A DNA stretch of 64,000 nucleotides from Belliella kenyensis (GCF_022549675.1 NZ_JAKZGR010000007.1:124001-188000), one strand, 5' to 3'; shown: positions 1-9,356, counted from the first letter of the stretch. The notes: generated from the sequence alone by a model not told the origin. Numbers and translations are program-made.

Positions 1-1
1 T

Positions 2-76
2 CCCCTACTCTTTGACAGGCAATATGAGCCTAAGATGGATATCATAGAGGCTATACAAAAAGTAGTAAATCAATAA
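2..76 (+). CDS. C-terminal fragment of probable GH10 endo-xylanase (runs off left edge)
   Basis: The frame is open from the window edge to a TAA at 74-76 and encodes 24 residues, starting PLLFDRQYEPK and ending VVNQ. The two complete GH10 xylanases of this window end in the same way (YPLLFNRDNTPK and FPFLLDEELKPK, each followed by a short helix), so this is most likely the end of a further GH10 protein. That is inferred from one C-terminal motif only; other TIM-barrel hydrolases can end similarly. A hairpin about 50 bases downstream could terminate its transcript. Confidence 0.45.
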   Translation, partial: PLLFDRQYEPKMDIIEAIQKVVNQ

Positions 77-125
77 TTTTTGCAAAATTTTATTGATTGC
101 TAGATCTTATATTTGATAAAAACAA

Positions 126-174
126 AAATACGGAGTAAAATGCTTGATCAATAAATTGAGCTTACTCCGTATTT
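126..174 (+). terminator. Long-stem inverted repeat, probable terminator
   Basis: A perfect 13-bp inverted repeat (AAATACGGAGTAA at 126-138 and its complement at 162-174) encloses a 23-base loop and ends in TTT. It lies between the stop of the left-edge fragment and the GTG of the next gene, so it can end the former. The loop is long for an intrinsic terminator, so a protein-binding site is an alternative. Confidence 0.5.
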
Positions 175-201
175 AAGATTAACCCCAAAATCACTTTCCA
201 A

Positions 202-2109
202 GTGGAAACCTTCAGAAAATATATTTTTGCATTGTTTGCTGGACTGATTATCAGCCTACATACACATGCGAATGCACAAATCAATTCATTTACCACAGTA
301 GAAGTAAATGATGGTATTTCACAATTGCAAGTAAGTCAAATGCTTGATTTTTTCCTTGACACTACCTCTCAATACAGTATCAAAGACATATCATCTCCTG
401 AATTTCAACATAAATTTCAGAAAGTAACTGACGATCATGTGATCTATGATTACTTAGACTCGGATCTTTGGATGAGACTCACTGTCAGCAATAAACAAAG
501 AGAACACAATCAATCTTGGTACTTTGAATCTTGGGGTTTTGATATTAAGAAATTTACTTTTTACTTCCCCAATCCAGATGGGACTTATCATGAAAATACC
601 TCGGGATTTTCTTTACCATTTTTCGATAGAAATATCCATCACAAAAACTTCAATCAATTCCTTGACCTCAGACCAGGAGAAACGAAAACCTATTATCTCA
701 AAGTACAGAGAAATTACAATCAGCAGTTCAGCTTTTATGTAAGGTCAAATGAGCGTTTTTTGGCACATTCACTAAACGAATATTTCCTTTTAGGTACTTA
801 TTATGGCGTTCTCATTTTAATTTTGATCTTTAATTTATATTTATTCATCAAACTTAAAGATCTTCTCTATTTATATTTTCCATGCTTGATTCTGGCCTGT
901 ATTTGGTTTTCGTTAGGAAGAGATGGATTGGGGTTCCAATATTTATGGCCTAATTCCCCTTGGATTAACAAATTAAACAATGAAAAAATAATTGAACTCT
1001 TTATAATTCTAGCAACTCTTTTATTTTCAAACCGATACATACAAAAATACACGAAAAGTGACAAAGTGTTCAAAGCCACTATCTGGGCGGCTTTTGCCAA
1101 ATTGCTATTATTCTTGAGCCAAATTTATGTGTATGAGCTGTATTATATCAATTACCTCATCATTACATTTTTGATCTTGATCATACCATTTTCAATGGGA
1201 CTGTATACGCTGGCCAAGGAAAAAATTTATTCCTGGTCTTACATTTTTGCCTTTGCCTGTCTATTCCTTGTCATCGTATATTCTTACTCAAAAAGCATTC
1301 AGCTTTTTGACAATCCTGTGATCAACTGGTATTTCGTTTATCCAGTCATCTTCATTGAGATGATTTTATTCTCCTTCTCGATTTTCAAACAAATCAAATT
1401 CCTACAGGATGAATATGTAAATGCAAACAAAGAAAGAACGCTGGTACTAGAAAAAAACAATCAGCTAACGCTACAACTCAATAGTAAACTAAAAGAAAAA
1501 GTAAAAGCACGAACAGAGAAAATTGAAAAAATGGCCTCTGATCTTGCAAAGAAAAATGTTGAGCTACAAACGACCAACCTGAGACTTGAAGAGCTCAATG
1601 CCCAAGTCACACAAATGAACAAGTTCCTCGAAGAAAACAACAAGGAACTAAAGATGAGTGTGCAAGTCACCACAAAAGACCTTGCCTTGATGAAAGGATT
1701 GGATTTCGAAGATTTCAAAAAAGTATTCCCAAATAAAGAGGCTTGCTTCCAATTTTTGTCAGAACTAAAATGGAAGGATAATTTTCATTGCAAAAAATGT
1801 GGCTACAACAAGTACAACGAAGGAGCCAATTTTGGAAGAAGGTGTAGGAACTGTAATTACTATGAATCGCCTACGGTTGACACTTTGTTTCACAAACTCA
1901 AATTCCCAATCGAAAAAGCATTCTATATCTTATACCTCACCAATAGAAAAGATGTTAATCTTTCTCTAAATGAAATTTCGGAAATCTTAGAACTACGTAG
2001 AGAAACATGCTGGGCATTCAAAAACAAAATCAATCTAGCCATGGAGAAGGTCAACCATAACAAAGATCTAAGTGGCTGGGAGACTCTTGCGCTAGTGCAT
2101 TTGGATTGA
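202..2109 (+). CDS. 7TM-DISM membrane sensor fused to IS1595-type transposase zinc ribbon
   Basis: A 635-aa protein starting at GTG 202. Residues 1-25 look like a signal peptide ending ANAQ. Residues about 35-185 form an extracytoplasmic beta domain of the 7TMR-DISM kind, about 190-405 hold seven hydrophobic segments, and about 405-500 form a long Lys/Glu-rich coiled coil. The C-terminus is unusual: C530xxC533-x14-C548xxC551 lies in the context W-K-D, F-G-R-R-C, P-T-V-D-T-L-F-H, followed by a helical segment (SLNEISEILEL, then RRETCWAFKNKI). This matches the zinc ribbon plus helix-turn-helix that opens IS1595/ISXO2 transposases; no DDE catalytic domain follows. I infer a membrane-tethered sensor with a borrowed DNA-binding module. 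There is no kinase or cyclase domain. It is flanked by a hairpin and by apparently decayed sequence. Confidence 0.8.
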   Translation: METFRKYIFALFAGLIISLHTHANAQINSFTTVEVNDGISQLQVSQMLDFFLDTTSQYSIKDISSPEFQHKFQKVTDDHVIYDYLDSDLWMRLTVSNKQREHNQSWYFESWGFDIKKFTFYFPNPDGTYHENTSGFSLPFFDRNIHHKNFNQFLDLRPGETKTYYLKVQRNYNQQFSFYVRSNERFLAHSLNEYFLLGTYYGVLILILIFNLYLFIKLKDLLYLYFPCLILACIWFSLGRDGLGFQYLWPNSPWINKLNNEKIIELFIILATLLFSNRYIQKYTKSDKVFKATIWAAFAKLLLFLSQIYVYELYYINYLIITFLILIIPFSMGLYTLAKEKIYSWSYIFAFACLFLVIVYSYSKSIQLFDNPVINWYFVYPVIFIEMILFSFSIFKQIKFLQDEYVNANKERTLVLEKNNQLTLQLNSKLKEKVKARTEKIEKMASDLAKKNVELQTTNLRLEELNAQVTQMNKFLEENNKELKMSVQVTTKDLALMKGLDFEDFKKVFPNKEACFQFLSELKWKDNFHCKKCGYNKYNEGANFGRRCRNCNYYESPTVDTLFHKLKFPIEKAFYILYLTNRKDVNLSLNEISEILELRRETCWAFKNKINLAMEKVNHNKDLSGWETLALVHLD

Positions 2110-2213
2110 GTTATCTAAATAGATATGCGTTCTGAAGGAACTTTTAAACTGTAATCAATAGAAAAGTTAACTTAAAATATTCGAATCAAAGAATCGGAAT
2201 TTATATAAACTAA

Positions 2214-2420
2214 TCGATTTCAACAATTCAAAGTAAATCTGGCCACACCGATGAGATCTTAAATGAAGTCAATAAAATTCTATTCTTAGTCTCGCGTGAG
2301 GTATCTGAAAAGAAAGCTAACATACTGGAAAGTGGTATCAAACAAATACAAATTGACCCATCTGAAATCAATGATACCATAGACTTTTCTGATTTAGTTA
2401 GTAGTATAAGATTAGTCTGA
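2214..2420 (+). pseudogene. Open frame without a start codon, possible gene remnant
   Basis: A 68-codon stretch is open from just after TAA 2211-2213 to TGA 2418-2420, but has no ATG, GTG or TTG near its beginning. Its translation is protein-like (for example DEILNEVNKILFLVSREVSEKK), amphipathic and ends SSIRLV. I recognise no family. With the next, oddly started frame it may be the debris of an older gene or module. The rest of 2110-2452 shows nothing else I can name. Confidence 0.25.
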
Positions 2421-2452
2421 TTAGAAGAAGACGGCAATTTTATGGCAGAAGC

Positions 2453-2764
2453 TTGGGAGGTGATTTTATAATATTTGATTCATTTGATGCAGCATTCACG
2501 CAGTTCTCTACTGTTTACAACAAAGTCTCTGGAAAAGTTATTGGCAATGGAAGGTTTTTAAAAGAGTCTAAAAACTATCATCTTTTATTCCCTTTTTTTC
2601 TCACTGTTGATGCTCCTGCAAACCGCTATATAAGTGTTTTGGAGGGGTATATTCTAAGGCACTATGTAAATGAAGCTAGTCCATTTTATCAATTTTTGAC
2701 CAATGAAGATGACTTGGAGGCCCAATATTTGGTGGAAATGATACTTGATTCACTCAAGCAATAG
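2453..2764 (+). CDS. Hypothetical protein, possibly 5'-truncated
   Basis: A 103-residue frame with no ATG near its start; the only usable start is TTG 2453, with no convincing ribosome site. A competing ATG at 2443 is in another frame and stops after nine codons. The product is rich in aromatic residues (HLLFPFFLTVDAPANRYISVLEG) and ends in an acidic helix. I recognise no family and assign no function. The composition looks like a real protein rather than a chance frame, so either the non-ATG start is used or the gene has lost its 5' end by frameshift. It precedes the toxin-antitoxin pair by about 145 bases of AT-rich DNA. Confidence 0.4.
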   Translation: MGGDFIIFDSFDAAFTQFSTVYNKVSGKVIGNGRFLKESKNYHLLFPFFLTVDAPANRYISVLEGYILRHYVNEASPFYQFLTNEDDLEAQYLVEMILDSLKQ

Positions 2765-2899
2765 TAAATCATAGTTATTTTTAATCTTTTACTTGTTATA
2801 TAATTCGAAAAAAATAAAAATTTACATTAGGTTTCAAATAATACTTTGTAAATTTACTAACACCATTATATCACTTAATTCATAAAAAAATATATAATC

Positions 2900-2913
2900 A
2901 ACATTATAATGTT
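2900..2913. promoter_or_regulatory. Perfect palindrome over antitoxin start codon (candidate autoregulatory operator)
   Basis: AACATTATAATGTT is a perfect 14-bp palindrome and its ATG (2909-2911) is the start codon of the HTH antitoxin. HipB-type antitoxins repress their own operon by binding palindromes near the start, so this is a natural candidate site. The region is very AT-rich, so chance palindromes are not rare. Confidence 0.4.
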
Positions 2914-3214
2914 ACTTATATCTCCATCAAAAGCTCAAGTCAAAATAGCAAATAGTATTCGTGAAAGAAGGTTGCAAATGGATCTAACACAAGAAGGATT
3001 GGCAGATCGATCAGGAGTACCATTAGCTACTTTGCGGAAGTTTGAACAAAAGGGAATAATCTCTTTGGAATCTCTCTTAAAACTATTAATGATAGTTGGA
3101 GGCTTAGATGAAATTGTCAATACGCTCAAGCCAAGAAAAGCAAGCTATGAAACCATTGATGATGTTTTGAAAGATAATAATCAGTTTGAAAGAAAAAGAG
3201 GACGTAAAAAATGA
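2909..3214 (+). CDS. XRE-family HTH antitoxin, HipB-like
   Basis: A 101-aa protein with a helix-turn-helix of the XRE/Cro type at residues about 15-65: IRERR...LTQEGLADRSGVPLATLRKFEQKG followed by a Leu-rich helix. The C-terminal 25 residues are basic (ends ERKRGRKK). Its stop overlaps the start of the HipA-like gene in an ATGA junction (3211-3214), which signals translational coupling. It should neutralise the HipA-like kinase and repress the operon, by analogy with HipB. The start at ATG 2909 is the only early Met. Only the HTH fold is seen directly; the antitoxin role rests on gene pairing. Confidence 0.85.
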   Translation: MLLISPSKAQVKIANSIRERRLQMDLTQEGLADRSGVPLATLRKFEQKGIISLESLLKLLMIVGGLDEIVNTLKPRKASYETIDDVLKDNNQFERKRGRKK

Positions 3215-4455
3215 ATACCCAAGCTAGAGAAATTAAAGTTAGTCTTGATTTTGGAGCAGGCACGGAACCAGTTGGACGACTTGCTATCAACAATCAAACA
3301 ATTTACTTTGAATACGAATTGTCATTCTTGGGGAAAGGCTTAGAAATCTCTCCTTTTCACTTACCACTAAAAAAAGGAGTAATAGAATTACCCTATCGTC
3401 CATTTGAAGGCTTAGCAGGTGTTTTCAATGATAGCTTACCAGATGGTTGGGGTAGGTTGCTTTTTGACAGAATGGTAAGATCAAAAGGTTTTATACCGCA
3501 AGATTTTTCTCCATTGGATAGGTTAGCTAATGTTGGGCTTTATGGTTTGGGTGCTTTGGTATATGAGCCAAATCATATTCAAGAAAATAGCAATTCAAAA
3601 ATTGATTTAGATCTGTTGGCTGATCAAACAGAAGAAGTATTGCAAGGTAGCACTGATGACATTATAAGTGAATTACTTTCTTTGAATGGCTCTTCTGCTG
3701 GTGCACGTCCAAAGGCACTAATTGGCGTTGACTCAACATTTAAAAATATTATTCATGGTACTCATTCACTTAAAGTAGGTTTTGATCCATGGATAGTTAA
3801 ATTCCCTAATCAACAAGATGGTACTGATGCTGGAGCTATTGAATTTGTATTTTCAAAAATGGCTGCATTGGCGGGAATAAATGTCCCTGACATACATCTA
3901 TTCTCGTCTTCCAAAAGTCCAGGATATTTTGCAGTCAAAAGATTTGACCGGGAAAATGGGCAAAGAATTCATATGCATACAGTGAGTGGCTTGCTTCATA
4001 GTGATTTTCGGGTTCCTGCTTTGGATTATGAAGACCTTCTAAACTTGACAGGTCGACTTACTAAAGACATCCGTGAAGTTGAGAAAATCTATCGTTTGGC
4101 TGTATTCAATGTATTATCTCATAATAGAGATGATCATGGGAAAAACTTTAGCTTTCTAATGGATTCTTCTGGAAATTGGAGGTTAGCACCTGCTTATGAT
4201 TTGACCTTTTCTAGTGGGCCTAGAGGTGAGCAAAGCACTATGGTGATGGGAGAAGGCAGAAACCCAAGAATAAGTCATTTATTAAAACTTGGTATAGAAG
4301 CAAAAATATCAAAAGAAAAAATTGACAACATTATCGAACAAACAGTAGATGCAGTAAACAATTGGGAAAACTTGGCCAAAAACTACGGTGTAAGTCAATC
4401 CAACATATCGTTCATAAGCAAAGCTATCAAAAAGATCACTCAAAATGATAGATAG
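3211..4455 (+). CDS. HipA-like serine/threonine kinase toxin
   Basis: A 414-aa protein of the HipA family, type II toxins that phosphorylate cytoplasmic targets such as an aminoacyl-tRNA synthetase. Visible features: the N-terminal subdomain with the PFEGLAGVFNDSLPDGWGRLL motif split here over residues about 68-90; a Ser/Gly loop S161-S162-A-G-A-R-P-K168 at the position of the E. coli HipA autophosphorylation loop; WIVKFP with the ATP-binding lysine; the catalytic H304-N-R-D-D308-H-G-K-N312; and the metal-binding PAYD330L motif. All kinase residues I can check are present, so it should be active. It is coupled to the antitoxin and its last 20 bases overlap the convergent beta-propeller gene. 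The target is unknown. Confidence 0.88.
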   Translation: MNTQAREIKVSLDFGAGTEPVGRLAINNQTIYFEYELSFLGKGLEISPFHLPLKKGVIELPYRPFEGLAGVFNDSLPDGWGRLLFDRMVRSKGFIPQDFSPLDRLANVGLYGLGALVYEPNHIQENSNSKIDLDLLADQTEEVLQGSTDDIISELLSLNGSSAGARPKALIGVDSTFKNIIHGTHSLKVGFDPWIVKFPNQQDGTDAGAIEFVFSKMAALAGINVPDIHLFSSSKSPGYFAVKRFDRENGQRIHMHTVSGLLHSDFRVPALDYEDLLNLTGRLTKDIREVEKIYRLAVFNVLSHNRDDHGKNFSFLMDSSGNWRLAPAYDLTFSSGPRGEQSTMVMGEGRNPRISHLLKLGIEAKISKEKIDNIIEQTVDAVNNWENLAKNYGVSQSNISFISKAIKKITQNDR

Positions 4456-5590
4456 CGACAACTGGGTTATCCGATCTATCTAACGCTTCAATTCTTAGGT
4501 TACTTAAGACTTGATTTTCCACTCCTTTCCTTTTGCTGATAGCTGTTATGAAATCAGCAGCATTCAACGTTCCGTATGCATAAGCATCATTAAAGTCATC
4601 AAACTTATAAAGCATTAAATGATTCACGTCATTTGTTATTTTTGAAGAGAATTTAAAAACTCCCTCTTCCTTGTTATACAAGCAAAATTTGGCAGAAGGT
4701 CCTTTATAGCTTGCCTCAAAAAACACATGCTGTTGATTTTCTAAAAATGTATCTCCCACATGTCCATAATTTTGTAGGGCAGCAGATAGTGTCTCAAAGC
4801 TATAGGTTTCCTCGATTGGTAATTGCCTATCTCCAAAATTGAAAAGATATCTCGGAGTAACATCTTTGCCCTTTAGGCTGAACACTTTATTGTAGAATGG
4901 CGGGATAAATAATACGGAATCATCATAAAGCCTAAATACATTTTGCTTTTCATATACGACATCTCTATAAGAGGGATATTCGAAGTGCTTTTCAATGATA
5001 TTTGATTCATAACCTGAAATGAACAACTCAAAAGGGCCAGCTTCTACAACATTATATTTTGAAAGAAATGGATTATGATAAAAATACCCCCCAAATTCAT
5101 AAATCTTACTCGATTTCCAATCAAACTTTTCTGTATGGCTATATTCCAAGTCTTTGAAAACAAGCATTTGCTGTCTGACATGATCATAAATTGCGATTTG
5201 ACTTTCATCAATGAAAAACATATCTCCAAGCTCTAAATACTCTCCTTCTGCTTCTCCTTCCCTACCCAATTGTTTTACAAAATTACCTTCCCTATCAAAA
5301 ACAAAAGCCGCATTTACAATTCTCTTGTCTAACACATATATGAAATTTTCGTTAATCAGCACCTTATCAACTTCTCCAATCAAACAAGCCGCACTTGTTT
5401 CTAAGGGTATATAGTCAATAGCATTTACAAATTCTGAAAAGTAAATCATATCCACTTCATTATGATCTACGATATCGAACACGACAAATCCTTCTTGATC
5501 ATAGTAGACTTTCTCCAAACTAGCTCTTGACCTATCGCATGATAGTAAGAATAAATTTGCTAGCATGATTAAGCATATGAAACTTCTCAT
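4436..5590 (-). CDS. 6-bladed beta-propeller lipoprotein (copy 1)
   Basis: A 384-aa lipoprotein with lipobox LFLLSC18 followed by repeats of about 45 residues typical of the Bacteroidota 6-bladed beta-propeller family: IPLETS...LIGEVDKVLINENFIYVLDK, then FVFDREGNFVKQLGREGEAEGEYLELGD, then IYDHVRQQMLVF. These resemble NHL/SGL-type propellers. No catalytic residues are recognised; the role is probably ligand binding at the outer membrane or periplasm. It is the last of three paralogues in a row, 19 bases behind the second, so they are likely co-transcribed. Its 3' end overlaps the convergent hipA-like gene by 20 bases. Function is unknown; association with the xylan locus is positional. Confidence 0.8.
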   Translation of the reverse strand: MRSFICLIMLANLFLLSCDRSRASLEKVYYDQEGFVVFDIVDHNEVDMIYFSEFVNAIDYIPLETSAACLIGEVDKVLINENFIYVLDKRIVNAAFVFDREGNFVKQLGREGEAEGEYLELGDMFFIDESQIAIYDHVRQQMLVFKDLEYSHTEKFDWKSSKIYEFGGYFYHNPFLSKYNVVEAGPFELFISGYESNIIEKHFEYPSYRDVVYEKQNVFRLYDDSVLFIPPFYNKVFSLKGKDVTPRYLFNFGDRQLPIEETYSFETLSAALQNYGHVGDTFLENQQHVFFEASYKGPSAKFCLYNKEEGVFKFSSKITNDVNHLMLYKFDDFNDAYAYGTLNAADFITAISKRKGVENQVLSNLRIEALDRSDNPVVAIYHFE

Positions 5591-5609
5591 CTCTTCATTC
5601 TTTTTGAAA

Positions 5610-6854
5610 TCAAAAATCTTTCAACCTAAACTTTACCAAAATAATGCTTTCGGCATCTCTTTGACTCTTTTCCAAATCAAGAATTCTTTGGGAAAGCTTG
5701 TTATTGTTATTTCTCACCATTCTAGAAAAATCATTTGAATTAAAGTAACCTATAAACTCCCCATCAACAGTTACTGTCTCCACAGACGGCATGGAAATAT
5801 TATCCATATCATTGATCCAAGCCGAGCCAATATTGATCAAACGTTTGGTATTTTTTGAATAAAATGTCCTATTCACATATTTGTCATAAAAATAGGTAAC
5901 ACACAGAAAATCTGCCGTTTCACTCACCTTATAGAGAGTAGCCCAACCACCCACTTTTTTATTTTTATAATCCTCCATAAATGTGGAAAGCTCATCAGCT
6001 TCCATATCAAACAATCTTGGTGGATTAACATTGGTAAAGTCAAACCCAAATCTAGGATATACTCTCCCCTCTGCTAGATCAACCTTATAAATAACCGTAT
6101 TGATTGATTCCATAAGCCTCAACGAATCCCCAACTTCATAAAACCCAAAGCCCGAAACTGGGTACATCAACAATTGCTCGCGATAGGTTGTCTCCAAATC
6201 TTGTTTTTCAATTTCTTCGGCATCATTCGCAATAAAGAACCTAGGCTGAATTGGAAAAGTACTTTCAAAGACATACTCATTTGGCAGTCGGGAATTATAC
6301 ATCACCATAGCAGAATCACTTATGGGAAAAAATGAGGAAAGACGTGCCTTGTTTCTCATAGCACCCAAATATTCACCTTTGATAGTATACTTAAGAATTT
6401 TTTGACTCATCGGTGAATAAATTAAAACATTACCCGATCTAGGCTCAACTTCAAAATCATTGATATCCCCATATTCTTCTGGCCCCTCACCTTTACTTTG
6501 GATGGCATTTATGAATTCACCCTCATCGGTAAATATAAAAACTGATGCGGTATGCCGATCGAAAATATAAACATGACCATTGTGATGAATCATTTTCGCT
6601 ACCTCACCTATAACCATATCCCCCGGCAAGGTAAGTGGAAAGTAATCTATACTGGACACAATCAGCGATGCTTTCATCGAATACTCCTCATCTATATCAT
6701 TTTTCGGATCTATCCTGATGATCTCTGCATTCCCGTAAAATTCACTTTCAAACTCCACTCCATCATTTGAATTGTCGCAAGCCTGAAGTAGCAATATGCA
6801 AGACAAACAACACTTGACAACAATGTCCCTAACCGATATTCTTGAATTTTTCAT
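5610..6854 (-). CDS. 6-bladed beta-propeller lipoprotein (copy 2)
   Basis: A 414-aa lipoprotein (lipobox LLLQAC26) built like its two neighbours: YFPLTLPGDMVIGEVAKMI, VYIFDRHTASVFIFTDEGEF, then the G-E-G-P-E-E-Y turn that opens the next blade. No enzyme motif is visible. Divergence from the flanking copies is high, so the duplication is old. A divergent member of the 150-bp dispersed repeat lies directly upstream (6871-7022), separating it from copy 3, so it may have its own promoter there. What ligand it binds cannot be read from the sequence. Confidence 0.8.
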   Translation of the reverse strand: MKNSRISVRDIVVKCCLSCILLLQACDNSNDGVEFESEFYGNAEIIRIDPKNDIDEEYSMKASLIVSSIDYFPLTLPGDMVIGEVAKMIHHNGHVYIFDRHTASVFIFTDEGEFINAIQSKGEGPEEYGDINDFEVEPRSGNVLIYSPMSQKILKYTIKGEYLGAMRNKARLSSFFPISDSAMVMYNSRLPNEYVFESTFPIQPRFFIANDAEEIEKQDLETTYREQLLMYPVSGFGFYEVGDSLRLMESINTVIYKVDLAEGRVYPRFGFDFTNVNPPRLFDMEADELSTFMEDYKNKKVGGWATLYKVSETADFLCVTYFYDKYVNRTFYSKNTKRLINIGSAWINDMDNISMPSVETVTVDGEFIGYFNSNDFSRMVRNNNNKLSQRILDLEKSQRDAESIILVKFRLKDF

Positions 6855-6870
6855 TTGATTACTTTTGGAT

Positions 6871-7022
6871 CATGATTATCCGCTTACTTACAAGTAGAAC
6901 CTAAATAATGGAACAAACCTGTGATTTATAGCCAATATCAATGAGTATCCAATATCTATTAGTATCGAATTTATATAGGCCCTTATTTAAATTGGTTAGT
7001 TGTATAATTACGGATATACATG
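6871..7022 (+). repeat. Divergent copy (E) of the 150-bp MITE-like repeat
   Basis: About 152 bases bounded by imperfect inverted ends: CATGATTATCCGCTTACTTA on the left and the complement of CATGTATATCCGTAATTATA on the right. The interior has GTATCCAATATC runs as in the four closer copies at 19393, 26101, 53234 and 58598. It fills the gap between propeller copies 2 and 3. No coding potential. Confidence 0.5.
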
Positions 7023-7052
7023 TTTTGGATTTTTGATAGGAGAATCATGCTA

Positions 7053-8246
7053 TTAAAAACTCTTCAAATTAAAAAAGCTCAAGACAGGATTACTTGATTT
7101 ATCTATTCCTTCCAATAATTGGGTCAATCCCGATTCCTCCCTCCCAGATTTGGGAGAGATTTCACCTATCATAAGAACTACATCCGGCCAAGACACAGTC
7201 ACGATGGACTGATCAAAATAATGGAAATAAGAAGCGGAACCGTTAGAGCTAAACAGGGAATGGGAAAAATGGCTAAATACAGGTCTCAACAAAGAAATCG
7301 AATTACCTGATTCTTTGGAATATAAAACATTAAAAACCTGTTTATCACCAAAAATGATAAACATAGCTCCATCTTTCAAACTGATGTATCCATTAACAAA
7401 ACTTTTATTGGCATCCATCTCCAAATATTCTTGCGTATTGATGCTAGGCAAGCGCTCCTGAGGAAAACCATGTATCCCCATATCAACTTTATAAAAAGGC
7501 AATGCACCCTCCTGACTTATGGAATAAATCACATCTCTATAACGAGGATTGTAGAAAATATCCGAACCAGAAATCCGCAATGGATCTTGTATTGTAAAAG
7601 AAAAATTATGATTCCTGTCTTCAAACTTTTTGTAGCTTACTTTACCTTCCATATCAGCTACCACCAAAGCGTATCCATCAACATCTTCTTTATCCTGATT
7701 GGCTGACAATCCTGAGTTAAACACAAATTGATCATCTGTCAAATGAATCATGGAACTAAACAAAAAAGGCATGCGAACACTTTCTAAAAACTCCCCTTCA
7801 TACGTATAAAATTTTATCCTTCGCCCATCCAAATCCACTAAGCAAATGCGCTTATTCGCAACATCCAAAGAAACGTCGCGAATAGAGAAATATTTATCTG
7901 GACCATCACCTACGGCATGAATCTTATGCGTAAATCTCCCTTCCATATCAAATACAAATATTGATTTGGAGACTTGCTTATCTACTACAAAAATCTTGTC
8001 ATCATCAAAAAGCAAATTATCAACAGCACCAATCAAACTTTCATCGGTTGTCTCTAGCTTTACATACTTGACAAAATCTATATAATCCTCATACTTCATG
8101 TCCGACTTATTGTCGAAATCAACAACAACAAGGTGAGCTGCATCTATTTCATCTAACAGGTCAACATTGGTAGGCTTTTGGCTACAACTGCTGATAAATA
8201 GGCTCATGATTAAGAGCAAATAGACTGATTTTAAAATAGTAGACAT
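7053..8246 (-). CDS. 6-bladed beta-propeller lipoprotein (copy 3)
   Basis: A 397-aa lipoprotein (lipobox LFISSC21), first of the three paralogues in transcription order. The diagnostic first blade reads FVKYVKLETTDESLIGAVDNLL...IFVVDKQ, followed by IFVFDMEGRFTHKIHAVGDGPDKYFSIRDV and later propeller blades. No catalytic residues are recognised. The family is common as lipoproteins in Bacteroidota and largely uncharacterised. The gene lies behind the esterase gene at 8517, with an intrinsic terminator at 8474-8504 between them, so it probably starts a separate transcript. I infer a ligand-binding or sensing role, without direct support. Confidence 0.8.
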   Translation of the reverse strand: MSTILKSVYLLLIMSLFISSCSQKPTNVDLLDEIDAAHLVVVDFDNKSDMKYEDYIDFVKYVKLETTDESLIGAVDNLLFDDDKIFVVDKQVSKSIFVFDMEGRFTHKIHAVGDGPDKYFSIRDVSLDVANKRICLVDLDGRRIKFYTYEGEFLESVRMPFLFSSMIHLTDDQFVFNSGLSANQDKEDVDGYALVVADMEGKVSYKKFEDRNHNFSFTIQDPLRISGSDIFYNPRYRDVIYSISQEGALPFYKVDMGIHGFPQERLPSINTQEYLEMDANKSFVNGYISLKDGAMFIIFGDKQVFNVLYSKESGNSISLLRPVFSHFSHSLFSSNGSASYFHYFDQSIVTVSWPDVVLMIGEISPKSGREESGLTQLLEGIDKSSNPVLSFFNLKSF

Positions 8247-8473
8247 GATTATTTGGATTAAAGGTTATGAGGAATTGAAATAAAATCATCAATCTGACAC
8301 TACAGGTGAATCAAGCTTATTGAGATGAAAATCTGATTTAATCCAACACTTTTCATCATAATAAATAGTTGAACATTAACCAGAATACTTAATTCAATTT
8401 ATTTGGACTGACTTTAAAGCCTACAGAAAAAGGGGAATGTATTGCTCCAAACATGATGTTTATTCAAATAAAA

Positions 8474-8504
8474 AAACCCATGCCTCTAGAAGAAGCATGG
8501 GTTT
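8474..8504 (-). terminator. Intrinsic terminator after the CE1-like esterase
   Basis: AAACCCATGC and its exact complement flank an 11-base loop, and on the minus strand the stem runs into seven T residues. It begins 13 bases after the stop of the esterase gene, so it ends that transcript and separates it from the beta-propeller genes. Confidence 0.85.
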
Positions 8505-8516
8505 AATATGGTATTT

Positions 8517-9356
<840 letters not shown>

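Noticed and set aside
108-115. TATATTTG resembling a -7 box before the 7TM gene
   Set aside because: The nearest TTG is 25 bases away and the strong hairpin at 126-174 would lie immediately behind the start site, so I do not call a promoter.
202-2109. The 7TM protein as the regulator of the xylan PUL
   Set aside because: It is 42 kb from the susC promoter, separated by HipBA, and has no HTCS, AraC or LacI domain; nothing in the sequence ties it to xylan.
1717-2109. An intact IS1595 insertion at the 3' end of the 7TM gene
   Set aside because: The frame runs through without a break, there is no DDE domain and no terminal inverted repeats, so it is a fused domain rather than an insertion sequence.
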